Shown here: in pieces, positions 1-12,267 of the stretch | Layout of the letters: the number at the start of each line of letters is the position of its first letter | How positions within the stretch are numbered: the stretch's first letter is position 1 | Assembly: GCF_028858725.1 (NCBI RefSeq) | Contig: NC_084776.1 | Location: 4,216,001-4,280,000, forward strand | Source of the DNA: Colius striatus | Lineage: Eukaryota; Chordata; Aves; Coliiformes; Coliidae | Length of the DNA stretch: 64,000 nucleotides | Direction of reading: 5' to 3' | Notes under the pieces: model-generated | What the model was told of the DNA's origin: nothing | Databases searched by the model: none | The model's input: the letters and a program-made list of their open reading frames with translations, nothing else | Made by a program: the position numbers and the translations under genes

Positions 1-90
1 AGTGCAAGGTGTCCCTGCCCATGGCAGAGGTTTGGAACTACATGAGATTTAAGGTCTCTTCCAACCCAAACCATTCTGTGGTTCTGTCGT
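1..90 (+). mobile_element. CR1 LINE 3' end fragment
   Basis: The segment reads like the 3' terminus of an avian CR1 retroposon: a 'ggtttggaactacatgagatt' type stretch, then 'aaggtctcttccaaccc' and 'ccattctgtggttctgt' resembling the CR1 terminal octamer repeats. It is 5'-truncated or continues off the left edge, and is diverged from the consensus I remember, so it is an old copy. Confidence 0.8.
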
Positions 91-1100
91 GACCATCAGT
101 TCTGTCAAGGACTTTAAAAGCCATGGAGCTCCATTTGGCTAAATGAGCTAGTTGAATCCCACATGCTTTATTCACATTAACCTTATTTTCTTCATCTAGG
201 AATGCCACTTTCTTCCTGAACAAGCTTTTGCTTCCTGGGAACTCACTGTTTAGTTTTCCTGCATGAAACCGAGGTCCTCTCAGAAATTCAGCGGTCAGTA
301 AGTTTTGCAGGATCTCATCTCTGGCCCCTTCACACAGGCAACAGGGACCTTCCTACAGCTGGAAAGATATGATAAAGGCAGAAACATTGTCTGTACATTG
401 GCAAGGAAACTCATAGAACCTCTTGTTTCTTACTTTCTTACATAGTCATCTGCTCCCTGGGACATGCTGTTGTATATTTTATCCGCAAAACCACTTGGTT
501 TGTGTTTTAAGCTTGAAATCATTGGTCCTGGATTTTTAGCTGCAGATTCTGGAGATAATGGGTAGATACTTGTCTCCTGAGACTAAGTCTGGAGGTTGTA
601 CTAAGAATTTGCATCACTGAAATTGTTGTTTTCAACAGCAAAACGGGCTGTGCAGAATTTGAAGTGCTTTACCTGCCTCTTCTGAGCCCGTGACATATTT
701 TCTCCAAGAAGTTTTTTAGGAAGCACTTAATAACTTTGAGAGCCCTTTAAATTGCAAACATATTCTGAAAATTTTAAGATAATAAAGGTTCTTAACTTCA
801 GATTTGACTCAAGGCTGGATTTAAGCAATGCAGTCCCCACTTTGCTCCAGCTCACCAACGTCCTTGAACAGAACTAGTTCTGATTTGCAGCCCCAGCCTA
901 TGCCCTTTGTAACCCTTTTTCCCTCTGAGTTTCTCATTCCAAACTTTCCCTGGTAACAGCAATGTCTGTGTGTTGGTATCATTGTCTCTGGTGAGAATAG
1001 TGCTGTGGAGACCAACAAGTGCTCTGTGCATGTTCAGCTATCCAAAACCTTTAGCTTAAGAGTTTCTACTCATATTCCGATACTTCATTTCATCACTTAC

Positions 1101-1277
1101 CGCCTGGGCTTTGATGTCTGTGAACTGGTTCATTTCACCACAGAGTAACTGAATAGCCTCTTCCATTTTCTTTTGAGCTGCTTTTTGCTCTTGTTCAATG
1201 AACATCAGTGTGTTTCACTCCTGTCTTTCAACATGTGCCTTCATGCAATACAAATCTTTAGTAATCTGGCTTTTGAT
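1101..1277 (-). pseudogene. TRIM/RNF135-type coiled-coil exon with an in-frame stop
   Basis: On the minus strand a polypyrimidine-AG acceptor precedes base 1277 and a GTAAGT donor follows base 1101, leaving exactly 59 codons in one frame. The translation is a charged amphipathic helix typical of tripartite-motif coiled coils (AHVERQE, then FIEQEQKAAQKKMEEAIQLL). One in-frame TGA interrupts it at 1215-1217. The remainder reads smoothly on both sides of the stop, so this looks like a real exon hit by a nonsense change. It lies downstream of ADAP2 on the same strand, where mammals carry RNF135. A TRIM-like gene other than RNF135 is possible. No SPRY exon is visible to the left within the window. 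Confidence 0.5.
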
Positions 1278-2549
1278 CTGGGGGGGGGCATATTTCTGAA
1301 AAGCAGAAAACATGGAGTTCATTGTCTTGTTAGAAAAGATGTGTGGACTATAAGAAGCTACTGCTCCATCTAAAGTGCTCTGTGACCGACCCCTGCAGAC
1401 CAGAAACAGCTTCCTTTATTCAAAGCAATAAAATACCTTTGACACTATCCTGCATTACATGCAATGAGATTTGGGGCATGTTGAGGATCTTGATTATTTT
1501 ATGGCTAGCAGTCTTTACTTGACAACTTAAGATGAATATTCTTACTTTATGGTTTGCATTTGGCATGTAAGAGTAACAGAAACACTCAGGCTGCTCCCAG
1601 GGTAGGCAGAAAAAGGCAACAATGCACAGCTCAGTGGACTCTGTGCCACCTAAGACAGGAGTTAGTACAGCTGGTGCCACACTTGGTTTTCATCAATAAA
1701 ACAGAGCTGTGAAAGCAACAGGAGGAAAAAAATAAGGCAGATTCCTGCTCTTGGCTGGAGTCAGCCACATCTTGAGGTAACAATGGAAACAGAAGCTAAG
1801 TGCAAGAAATGAATGTAAAATGGATGCCTTCATGGTCTGTGCAGTCACTCATTGGACCCATTTATCTGTATAACCCCAAAAGACAACATGAGTAGGCTAA
1901 GCAGAAGGATCAAATAAAGTCCCTGCCTCATTGACATTAATTAAGCACTGGACTGGTTGAGGAGGGGTCTAGAAGAGACAGTTCTGAGAGTGAATAGTCA
2001 CAATGAAGGCGATGTACAGCAGTCATCAATTTCATGTTCAAATGTGAGCTTCAGCTCTTTGCTCAACTGCAGAGACTGCAGACAGCTTTTTAGGTGCATA
2101 CATGCTAAAATAGTGAAAATCAACAGCTTTTTCTCGTTTCCTCCAACTTTGGGAGTTATTTTAAGCAGAGCTCTAGATAATGAACCAGACCAATTTTGTG
2201 CTGTTCAGCTGGGTGGAGCTGTAGCCCTGTATAACGTTATGTGTCCTTTCTGGAGTCGCTGATGCTCTGTTGGTGCAATAAATAACACCAGCACAAAGAA
2301 GAGTTTGAGTTCTGTTATACCTCAGCTGGATACATACAGCTTTTGGTTCTAATTCAGCTATGCAGTCCTCCGTGTATCCAACACCACCAATGAACCCCAA
2401 GTATTGCTTTGGCTAAACCTATCTGCTCGACATAGGCAACAGCGTTACGACAACGCTAATATTAGCCTGGGAAATGCGAAGTATCCGGCGGGAGGGAAGC
2501 GAAAAGATAAAGTTTACTCAATCCCAGTCACGTCCCCACGCTCATGACC

Positions 2550-3330
2550 CTGGTGAAATATTTCGAATTGTGGTCATAGTTGTCCCAGGAGAGGGACCGC
2601 TGGGAGGAGCTCGGGACGTCCCGGGACACGCGGGGAGGAGCTCGGGACGTCCCGGGACACGCGGGGAGGAGCTCGGGACGTCCCGGGACGCGCGGGGAGG
2701 AGCTCGGGACGTCCCGGGACGCGCGGGGAGCAGTCCCGGGCTGCCTCGGGCCGTACCTTCTCCCCGCCGAGCTCCGGTCGTGGCACACAGCAGCTCGAGG
2801 GTTTCTGTCCATCCTGTGTTTGCAGCGTCTCTTCCGTTACCTCCTGCGGGATTAAGCTCCCCAAAGCGGCCCTCTCGCGGCTGGGCTGCCGGCACTGGAG
2901 CTCGGAGCCCTCCGGCAGAGCGGGCAGGCAGCGCGGGGCCGTCCCGGGCAGGGGCTGCGGCAGAGGCTGTGGCCGCAGCCCGCGGAGCTCCGCAGGCAGC
3001 GAGCGCGGCCCGGGCCGGACAGCGGCGGCCGCGGCCCCGCCTCGAGGGTCGTTTCCCCCGGGCGCCCCTTCGCGCCTCTCGCCGGGCTCCTGCCGTGTGC
3101 CCGAGAGTCGGGGAGCGCCGGCACGGGCGGGACGCGGGGCTGCTCGGCTCTGCCCTGGATCTGCTCCCTTCCAGGCTTTGCCCCGAGACCTGCTGCCTTA
3201 GAGACGCTGCGCTGGCCCGGGACGCAGCCGGCTGCAGGGCTGTGCCCCAGCTCCAGGCCTGTGCCCCGAACTCCCTGCTCCAGCCGAAAGCCAGGTAGTG
3301 GCCCAGCTCCTCCTCCCCTGGAGACATGGT
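2550..3330 (-). pseudogene. Possible decayed first exon of RNF135 (RIPLET), RING half-motif in a CpG island
   Basis: A GC- and CpG-rich block holds, on the minus strand at about 2911-2977, the second half of a RING finger: CGHSLCRSPC, seven residues, then CPLCRR. That is the C-x-H-x2-C-x2-C ... C-x2-C order. The first half is not in this frame; a neighbouring minus frame just upstream reads CPARAALAACGAPRA, which could be a degraded C-x2-C region. The RING-half frame ends in a stop soon after the motif, before a plausible GTAACG donor. RNF135 adds ubiquitin to RIG-I in mammals and follows ADAP2 on the same strand, as here. What is seen: the half RING, the CpG island and the position. The gene identity is inference. 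Assembly error in a GC-rich block could mimic frameshifts. Confidence 0.4.
2602..2740. repeat. 31-bp GC-rich minisatellite, four copies plus a partial fifth
   Basis: Units begin at 2602, 2633, 2664 and 2695, followed by a diverged partial unit. Each has the core gagctcgggacgtcccggga. Units 1-2 and 3-4 differ by one base (acacgcg against acgcgcg). Each unit carries palindromic GACGTC and CCCGGG hexamers, so CpG density is very high. Confidence 0.95.
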
Positions 3331-3399
3331 GTGAGGATTGGGGCTGACTGCGATGCAGAGCTCCCTGTGACCTGGCCTTGACTTTCATTGATTCTTAAA

Positions 3400-4560
3400 A
3401 AAGTTGCTGTTCTCTGCACAATTTCATTTTCACGGGGAATTTCCTGGTTTTGTAACGAGTCACAGCAGAGTTGCTGACATGGCTGGTCTGCTGACCCAGC
3501 TGGGAGAGCCAGTGACACTGCACAGTGTGGCCTGCTGAGCCCTATCCATGTGAAGTTTAGGCTACTGGATGGACTCTGCTCTTCTGAGATCATCCTGGTT
3601 ACTCAGTTCACCTGAAAATCACAGTTAACATATGTCAAACCAGATGAAGACAGGCACTGTTCCTTGTACAAGTCAGAAGGTGCTTTGCTACTGATGTCAA
3701 GGGCTGCAGGATTAGGTCGTTAAAGATTTGCTGAACCAGCATGTGGGCTGGAATGAATCAGTTTGTGTGGGGAGAGAAAGTGGGAACACAAGGATGTTCG
3801 TGGGAGCTATCAGCAAGTGAAACTGCTGCAGATTGCTCAGAGCTGGATGGTGATGAGCTGGCTGAGACAGGCAGAACGATGATCCAACTCAAACAATTCT
3901 TCTGCACTATTGTAGGGAGAAAAAAAAGCAAGTATTAATGTCACTGATCCCTGCAAGTGCTGGCACTTCCTCATTTCTGCAGAACACAACTATTCCGGGT
4001 ATCTCACGCTGGCTGGTGATTGTCAGCAAAAGGCTGAAGCCTTACCAGAAACTTAGTCTGCAAGACTTCCTCTTCATTTGCCAACTAAGATTATCTGAAA
4101 AGAAGAATTAAATATCTGGCTGCTTGATAGAACCAAATCTCAGACTTGGTCTTGAGGCAAGAAAATACTCGGTGTGCTGTATCAGGCAACGCCAGCCTCC
4201 GTCAGTTCCCACACAGAATGGACACAAGTGGTACCTGATCAGGAGGCACTCACTCTCCACTTGCAGGCTGCTCCTCATTCGTCGAGTGTCTTCAAGCAAG
4301 TCACTAAGATGATACTTTTACAGCTGGTTTCTGCCTTTTGATGTTTGTACTCATGAAGCTCATTAAGCTTCAGGTGTTTTTTAGGAGGAGGCAGATGGGT
4401 CTATGTCCATCCTGTACTCATGGTGTATTTGCTGGAGTACTGGTCTTCACATATTGGATTTGCCACTCATAGAAAAGCCAAAGAGCAGACTGTTGAAAGC
4501 AAGGAGCTAGAAGTAGCTGTCATTAGAGTGATTCCATTACAGGATCCTCCACAATTCAAA
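3400..4560. other. Intergenic stretch, no gene seen
   Basis: Between the GC-rich island and the probable 3' end of ADAP2 I see only short chance reading frames on both strands, with no recognisable exon, repeat family or RNA gene. Confidence 0.6.
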
Positions 4561-4567
4561 CCTGACT

Positions 4568-4573
4568 TTTATT
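4568..4573 (-). terminator. Candidate ADAP2 poly(A) signal
   Basis: AATAAA on the minus strand about 735 bases after the ADAP2 stop codon, the clearest canonical hexamer I noticed downstream of the gene. If it is used, 4.55-5.31 kb is the ADAP2 3' UTR. Confidence 0.4.
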
Positions 4574-5306
4574 TTTTAACGTGCCAGAAATGTAAAAGAT
4601 GCTGAAAACAACCCTGTGCCTATCCAGGCAGGAGCTGCAGCCAGGTGGAATGTAGCTGCCTAACTCTGCTCCTCCCTGAGATGGGCATCCAGTGACCCCA
4701 GCATGAACCTTAGATCTGACAGAACACCCTGCACCTCCCTGATGGGACACAGAACCTTTGACTCCCAGTCTTTGTCCCACTGTACTCCTGTAACAATCCA
4801 CCCCTTCACTGGCAGGATGTATGCTGCTGGCTGGATCATCAAGTACATCCCTTGGGATGTACAGGAGTCCTGACAGCAAACTAAGGCAAGAAAAGGAGGC
4901 GCTGATGTAACACCACCTGCAGGAGTCTCAAGGAAACACACATCAGCCCTTCCAGGGTCAGACTTTCTCCACTGATTTTTCTTTTCTATGAAACATCAGT
5001 GGATGGTTCGTCCCTATGGCAGGCAAGGACGGTCTCCTCTGCTCAAAAGCAGAGAAGGGGAGGAAGAGAGAAGGCACTTCAAGGAACGTTCTGCAGGGGC
5101 ACAGATAGTTTCTGAATATTTGCACTCTTATTCACTTCTCTGTTTCCACCCTTCCTGTGCCTGTGGCTGTTGAAGGGAGAAGCTCTTTATCCAAGTCCCT
5201 GTAGGGCCTGGAGCACCATCCTTGCCAATGGAATGAGGCCACAGTGCAATGCTGAACAGAGCCTAAAAAGTGCAGAACTCAGTTCCACCAGAACTCAATG
5301 CTGGTC

Positions 5307-8300
5307 TTAATCAGTCAAAGGCTGGGCAATAACTCCATTTAAGGCATCTATCCACTCCTTCTGCTCCCTGTCATTCTCACATAGAAACACAAACTCTCTC
5401 ATTGGTGTGACCACAGTGATGGCTGGTTTCCTCTTCTTCACCCGGACTCCTTGGGGCAAGCCAGCTCGTACTTCATATCCCTTATCCATCCTTCCAATAA
5501 AAACCTGGCCCTGTGCAAATGCATCCTAGAAAGAAGGCAGCAGAAGACAAGTCATTAGCCAGTGGACCACACAGCTCCAGCAGACACTGTTCTGTCTTTT
5601 GATAGGGAACAGGAACTGGGGACATGTAAAGGGGACACTGATTTGGTGACAGGCAGCAGGAAACACACCAAAGGTTTTTTTTACACTCATGAGCATTCTC
5701 AGAAGAAGGAAGCAGGGACCCACCCTTACAGAGCTGGCTGGTGGGTGTTCAGCAGCAAGGCAGGATATTCCTGTGGCTAGAGTAGAGCTAGTAGGCAGAA
5801 CATTGGGGCTGTCAAGCTTCTGTTATTGGTTACAGGCACAATGGCAAAAGGGCTGGGGAGAGTGGGTAGAAATGCTACAGGCAATAGAAGCTACTTCTTC
5901 ACAGATACTCTAAGGGACACAGTTCCCAAACAGCTCATCTTCAAAGAGTTCCACTGATGAGTGAGATGAGCTCTTGAGACTAAGCCTGCTTCAGTCCTGC
6001 ACAGCCACTGGAAGAGCTGGAGAACAGACCCTCCTCCCCCCTGCCACCCCCCACCCCAGCTCCATGGAGGGGCTTGTGGTACAGCAGAGAACACTCCTCT
6101 TACCAGTGGATTTTTAAAGTACATCAGGTTCCTTTCTTGAGGATCCAGGCAGAACCAGCGCACCTTGAAGGCCTCCTTCTGCTGCAAGGAGATGGCAGAA
6201 GCTCTTTAGAGACCAAGTCCTAAAGGGAATTCAGCCTATTCAAGGCAGATCCCTGAACTGATTAAATGACTCAGAGCTTGAGTTCAGTTTCATTCACCTC
6301 TGTAACCTGTAATGGGTGAGTCAGCTGCTCAGCCCTCAGCCCTTCTCCCCGGGTTCACACTACAGATTGGCACTGGGTAAGGCAGGAAAGTTTGGTTCTA
6401 CCAGTGATCAAATTACCAGGATTAAGAAAGTTCCAACAAATGGATTAATTGAAGGCACTGCAGAGAATGATTCCTGGGCCAGTGGCAGTAATGAAGAGAG
6501 TGTGCAATCAGTTTCAGCATTTTGGTCTGGGGGTTTTCTCTGCCATTGTGGGATGCACCACAGCAGGGACAAATGGCAGTGATTTTAAAACACTGCTAAT
6601 TTCATCAACTGCATTCATCTGACCCTTCTCTGAGCTATTCATTGCTCTGTGCTGAACTACAGGGTCCTCTCCCAGGGCTCACTTAAGTGTGAGGAGAATT
6701 CAGGACTCCAGAGAAAAAACACAGCATTTCCTGCTTGTAGCTGTGAGTATTCTCTGTGAAAGTACCTGCAGGAAGATGTATTGGGACACTAGCACTGAAC
6801 AAGGCCAAAACTCTGCACTGTCAATATCAGCGTTTCACCACTGAACTTTTTAATGAGACTTTTGCTCCTAGTTCACTCAGGAGGACAGCAAGGCAAGTGG
6901 AAATGTTCAAACACCTCAGATCTTTATCTCCTCCAGCAGAGCCTGACATCTCCCTCTCTTGATTGAAGGAGTAGTGGTCCAAATACCTTGCCACAAAACC
7001 CACATCAAACCATAGGCTTCACTGTGGAGTATTTGCTCAATCATACTTCAGTGCTATAAGCAGATGTGACTTACGTGCTACTGCCTTTAAGAGAAACTGG
7101 GAAGGAAGGGAGTCAGCATGTGATGTTCTGTCCTAGCAGGAGCTGCAGTTCTAGAGCTGCAGTTAGCAGCTACAGCAAGCCATTTAGTGTTGCACAACAG
7201 GACTTTGCATGTCTGCTACCAGCTACTCCATCTTGCTTACTCTTCAAGGATTCTTCTTCTTCCCAGATATTTTCCACACAAAATAGAACATGACCCCAAA
7301 GAACATGATAGGCTTGAATATAATGTCATTTATCAATGCAAGACATACAGTCACTCAACTGACAGTTTACTAGTAAACATCAGAGAGTTATCAAACATTC
7401 TCCATCTGGAACAATCCTGTACTGCCAAGTATGCACTTACTTTTGGTCCTGTTTTCTCCATATATCCTTCTTTGACATAAGTTCTTGTAATCCTGGGTAT
7501 GAGCTAGAAGAACACAAACACACACACACAGAGAAATGTCTGTCTCATTCAAGCTTGCTTTTCTGTTCTGTTTCTGTCAAAGCTAATCATCAGTTTTGGT
7601 TTTTGGGGTCTGGGTTTTTTGGTTGCTCAGTAAAGGGAAGTCTGAAATAAGAAGTCTGAAAGATTACACTTTATAAAGACTTGTAGGCCCTAAATACTGC
7701 CACATTTTTGCACATTATCCAATGTGGCCTTTCCTTCCACCTCTTCTGTTTATTCCCAAGACCCATACGCTGCTGTTTGAACACCTGACTCTAGCAGAAG
7801 TAGTGAGAAAATGTTTTCCCAAGCTATATTTGCATAGACTGCTTCAAGCCCTGTTCAGTTCTCACCTCAGGCTCAGGGACAGCTGGGAAGGCTGTTCTGA
7901 GATAGTGGTAACGTGCTGCCCGAATGGCATTGAACCAGTCAACAATCTCCTAAGGAAAACAGCAAATACAAACATGAAGACAAGGATAACAAGAAGAGTG
8001 CTGCCTTTCTGTTTCCTTGTGACCTCTTTGCAAAGATGTACTTTCTCCTGAAAGGGTTAAAGGCAGTCAGTGACTTGTCCCAGACACCTGAAAAACACTG
8101 AGCCTCCAAAAGAATTGAACAGGGCCTCTCCAGGGAGGTCCCAGACACTCTCATGTCTGTCCACAGGCTTTTTCAGTTAATTCAATTATGGGTTGTTTAA
8201 AAACCTTTGTACCTGGACAGACATGGGAACTAGGGCAAGGGAAAAAACCAGAAATACTTCTTAAAATGATGGTTGTTTGCTTAGAAATAATGCAGAACAA

Positions 8301-11300
8301 TGCTTTCTATGTGTGTCAAGAAGGCTTCAAAAATATAACCACAGAATTGTATAAGAGAGTTACCTTACAGAGATTTACACACGTGGTCTGCTGAAGCCTT
8401 AAGACTACTCAGGGTGTGAAGCTGAATATATGCCTCAACTGAGCAGGAGCAAGATGTCATTAGTGTCCAGTTCTGCATCTTTCTATATTCTACAACCCAT
8501 AGTGACTTCAAATAAAACCAGATCCTGCAGAAACAGGGTATCTCTTCCAAAATACAGACCCAACATTTAAGCATCTTGCTAATTCCAAAATCTCTGTGGT
8601 ATTCACCTTTCCACTTTCATGATAGACAAAAAGGTTCCTCGTTTGACCATCTGTGTTGTATGTGATCTGCAGCCCATGAGCATGTTGGATTTTCTCTGTC
8701 TGGAACATTGCATTCAGACTCCCAATGCTGATAATGGCTTTGGGACCTCTGGACTGTGGAATGAAAAGCATCACTGTATTAAAGGTTTCTCAGGGAAGGT
8801 AATGAAAGGCAGATTAACTGTGTTGAAACTAGATCTCTACTGAAGAGAAAGCAGACATCCTAAAATATCTGAATATTGGCTACACTTGAAATATAAAGCC
8901 TTAATTATATGCTACATATAATCACTTAGAAGGAGTGACTCCCTTTCCTTGACAAATGCTGGGTCCCCATTTGGGAGGGATGTGTCAGAATTGCAAGGGA
9001 TGGGTTCTATCTCCAGCCTCATAGTTAGAGAGCAATTAGCTATGCTGTCCCACAAGAGACATAGAATCCTGGAATGGTAGAGTTGGAAGGGACCTCCAGA
9101 GATCATCTAGTCCAATCCCCCTGCAGATGCAGGTTCACCTGGACATGTTGAGAATGATACTGCAGCAGTTGATGACAGAATAATTTGGTAATATAAGAGG
9201 TAACAGAGGCTAAGAGAGTGCTTCTTCATTTTGCTCTTCAACTGCCAGTGTTCATTTCCTCTGTTCAGTAAGCAGAAGGAGGCTGTAGGGTTAAGATAAG
9301 GGATGAGGAAAAGAGCTAAATCCAAAAAAGCAGTTGCCTGTGATACCACATATGTTAACGGGGAAACATCTGATCTCCTCCAAACACAGCCTGGCCTGGC
9401 TGCAAAACCAGAGACAAAGCTATTTATGCTGGCTTTTGCCAGTGAAGAGGAGTCTCTGAGGGTGAATGTTGACCAGCTACCTGTGGCCAACTGTGGCTGA
9501 GGAACTCACTTCTTTGGTGTAGTACTGCATCACCCCTTCCCTTGCTGACAGGACAAACCGCCTCTTCTGGAACTGTCTGCTTTCCCGGCCCCGCTTCCAC
9601 AGGAATCCTTCACGGCTCCCTGCAGAGAAGGGCAGCACAGCAGGACTGTTGATCTAAATGGTGACGTGGCACAAAATTTCAAATCTCTTCTCCATTTGAG
9701 AATTTTTACCTCACACAAAACAACTCAGTGGAGCACTAGAGAATGATATGATCTGGATATACCCCTTGCACTTGTCCAAGTGCATTTTCTCAGGAGCTTC
9801 CTCTCAGACTCAAAGCAAGACCTGCACATCCACCAGTTCAAACGTGACAAACTGACCTTAAAGCCAAAGTCATAAACAGAACACTGTGGTGTTGGCCTTA
9901 AGGCTAACTCCTTTTCCCTAACCATCCTAACTTTTACCTGCAGAACAAGGATCTTGGCAGCCTCGGGTGGCAACAAATTCCTCACGCTCATATTTAGCTC
10001 TAATCCATTGCTCTCTTAAAACCCTGAAAGAGGAAAACATGGATAAAGCTGATATGCCTCCACTCTATTTTCACCAACCAACCACAGGCCTGTAGAAGGA
10101 ATTGGTAGTTCAATAGCTGAAAAGGTCTCAAGCAGTGAATACACCACCAACTTACAAGCAATCACAGGACCGAGGAACGTAATAGTAGGGAGGGACTTTC
10201 GCCTCATATTTAGCTTTGGCACAGAGATTCCCATGCTTCTTCATAAACTGAAATACAAAAGAAGTTACAGTTAGGGGTTCAACTACAAGATCAATGCCAC
10301 ACCCTGAACATGAAATGAAACGTGTATCAAAGGGAGTACTGCACTTTTTGCTGAGTCCCACCATACCTCCCAGTCCATCCCTGCATGCATTTACACATTC
10401 TTTTGGGCACTATGGTTTACACTGTTTAGGTGGCTGAGCCTTTTTCAGTAGTTACAGTTCTGAGCCAGATGAGAAGGAACCCAGATTGCAGTTGCTGGTT
10501 GAAAGAACAAAATAAAATGAGGAGAAATATATTTACTTATGATCTCCCTATACCTTCATCTTCCCCTAGCTATTACCTCTGATTACATTATCAACACGAT
10601 TCACTTGTGTCGATAGAGGCTGAACCAATATTTAAGAAGAGAACGCTGATTTCCAAAGAGAACATACTGTCTGCAAGTATCTGTGGGCTTCCAAACCACA
10701 GTTAGGAATTATTGTGTGCTATTAAAAAAACCCCAAATCACTGTAGGCTGTTAGCAACATGGTCACCTATCAACGTAATTTGACTGAGTAGGTCACAAAA
10801 AACCTCCTTGAAGTAACCCATGGAGTTAACTCTGCTCTGTGTGGCTTTGTTCCTCTGTCCATGGTGGACACAGGAATTACGAGGCAGAGATTATGATGAA
10901 ATATGGACAAAAGTAAGTGAATTATTGCTTTTTTCCTCTGTACCTCTATGAGATCGTTCTCCCAGAAGTCAAGCCGAAGGGATTTGACCCTGCTGATTTG
11001 AGGAAGATTGCGATGGATTCCAGAGCAATTCAAACAGATGAATATGCCGAGTTTGTAAGAAGCCCACTCTGGATCTAGAGAGAAGCACAAAGAATTAACA
11101 GGGGAAAAGGCACAGCCACTGTCAAGGGCAAAAAAAGCACATCTACTGCACAGCCCAGGCTTCACACATAATACATCAATCTCACCCCATTGTTCATGGC
11201 TGTCCCTTCTGTGTTCAGAGGAGCAGCACCTGCTTTTCCCAGTGAAGAATGTGGCCACTGCACATTGTAGGCTCTTTCACCAACTATTTGGTTAAAAATT

Positions 11301-12267
11301 AATGTGACTGTGCAGGCAGATGAGTGGTGATGTTGATTCTTCGTTCTGCATGGAAAGCTGCTGTTGCTGAATTACCAGTGGAAGGATGTTGCAGACAGCG
11401 AGCACTACTGAGAGTACAATGGAGTGGAACCACCTAGAGCAAGGACTTGTGTCCACTGCTCATAAAAGCTCCCACTCTAGCCTGAAGCAGCTTAGATGGG
11501 TCAATGCTTAGAGGCATTCTGAGTGCTCTGCTAAGACCATCTCCTTAGATCACCAGTTATCACCGTGTCACTCTCCGTTTCTCCCTTATCACATCAGACA
11601 CAAGCTACTGGCCATTGTCACCAGCTGCTGGATGCTACCCATTGCTCACTTTGTGAAGATGGCTCCCACCTCAGACGGGTGCAGGGTGCCAGCCTGGTGC
11701 AGGCTTTCCAGCACCTCTCTTGTTTGCCTTTCTTCACCCCAACCCCAGTGTAAAGACATTGCCCTCAGCGCCAGCAAACCTCCCCATGCCCTCTCCAGTC
11801 TCCTCCTCCAGTCCCGTGCGCTGTCTACAGATAACTTCGGGGATGCTGCCGCTGTGCTGGGGCCGCGTCCCGTCCCATGCTGTTCTGGCCTGGCCCTGTG
11901 GGGCTCCCACCACCGCTCCCGCCCGGCCTGGCTGAGGACAGCCGTGTCCCGGCTGCCTGTAGCCCGGCGGCGCCCGCCTCAACGGCCGCTCCGAGAGCTG
12001 CCCGCCCCGGGAACCCACCTGCGGCCGCCTCCTGCCTCTGCGGTGCGCGGTGAAAGGTGACGACCGGCCCCGCTTTCGGGAGCTCGGTGAACCGAGACCC
12101 GCTGTCCGGGAGGGGCCCGCGCTCACCCCCACCCTGCCGGGCTCGGGGGGCCGAGGGGTCGCAGCCCCCTTACCTGGCTCCCCGCAGTCGGCGCAGCGGC
12201 CGTTCCCGGTGCCGGCAGCCTTCTGCAGCTCCAGCAGCAGCGTCTTGTTGCGGTCGCGGTCCATCAT
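5307..12267 (-). CDS. ADAP2: ADAP2 (centaurin-alpha-2), Arf GAP with dual PH domains; ten coding exons
   Basis: Coding exons, 5' to 3': 12267-12174, 11074-10944, 10247-10156, 10023-9938, 9619-9510, 8753-8607, 7949-7866, 7503-7441, 6181-6104, 5525-5307 (TAA). They total 1104 bp, 367 aa, against about 381 in human. Exons 1-3 form the ArfGAP domain: zinc-finger C25, C28, C45, C48 with C-x2-C-x16-C-x2-C spacing and the catalytic arginine R53 in GIHRN. The first PH domain (from GFLWKRG in exon 5) and the second (from GYMEKTG in exon 8 to the C-terminus) bind phosphoinositides. The family recruits to PIP3/PIP2 membranes and stimulates GTP hydrolysis on ARF6; mammalian ADAP2 is reported as interferon-induced and as limiting virus entry. 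Two consecutive ATGs (12267, 12264) open the frame; either could be used. The linker between the ArfGAP and first PH domain diverges most. No damage seen. Confidence 0.96.
9061..9145 (-). mobile_element. CR1 LINE 3' fragment, antisense
   Basis: The plus strand reads 'tagaatcctggaatggtag', 'agttggaagggacctccaga', 'gatcatctagtccaatcccc', the reverse complement of the CR1 3' end. It lies in an ADAP2 intron between coding exons 5 and 6. Confidence 0.9.

Noticed and set aside
38-352. Open minus-strand frame of about 105 codons preceded by a pyrimidine-AG at about 358
   Set aside because: No family resemblance, no SPRY motifs, and it runs into the CR1 tail at 1-90; most likely chance.
442-600. Minus-strand stretch with a GTAAGA donor and a short open frame, considered as a further exon of the RNF135-like gene
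   Set aside because: No convincing acceptor and no similarity to TRIM or RNF135 linker sequence.
2474-3298. Long plus-strand reading frame of 274 codons in the GC-rich island
   Set aside because: Low-complexity Arg/Ala/Gly/Pro translation with the minisatellite inside it; long frames on both strands are expected in such GC-rich DNA.
7515-7532. Short (CA)n run
   Set aside because: Too short to be a notable microsatellite and without context suggesting function.
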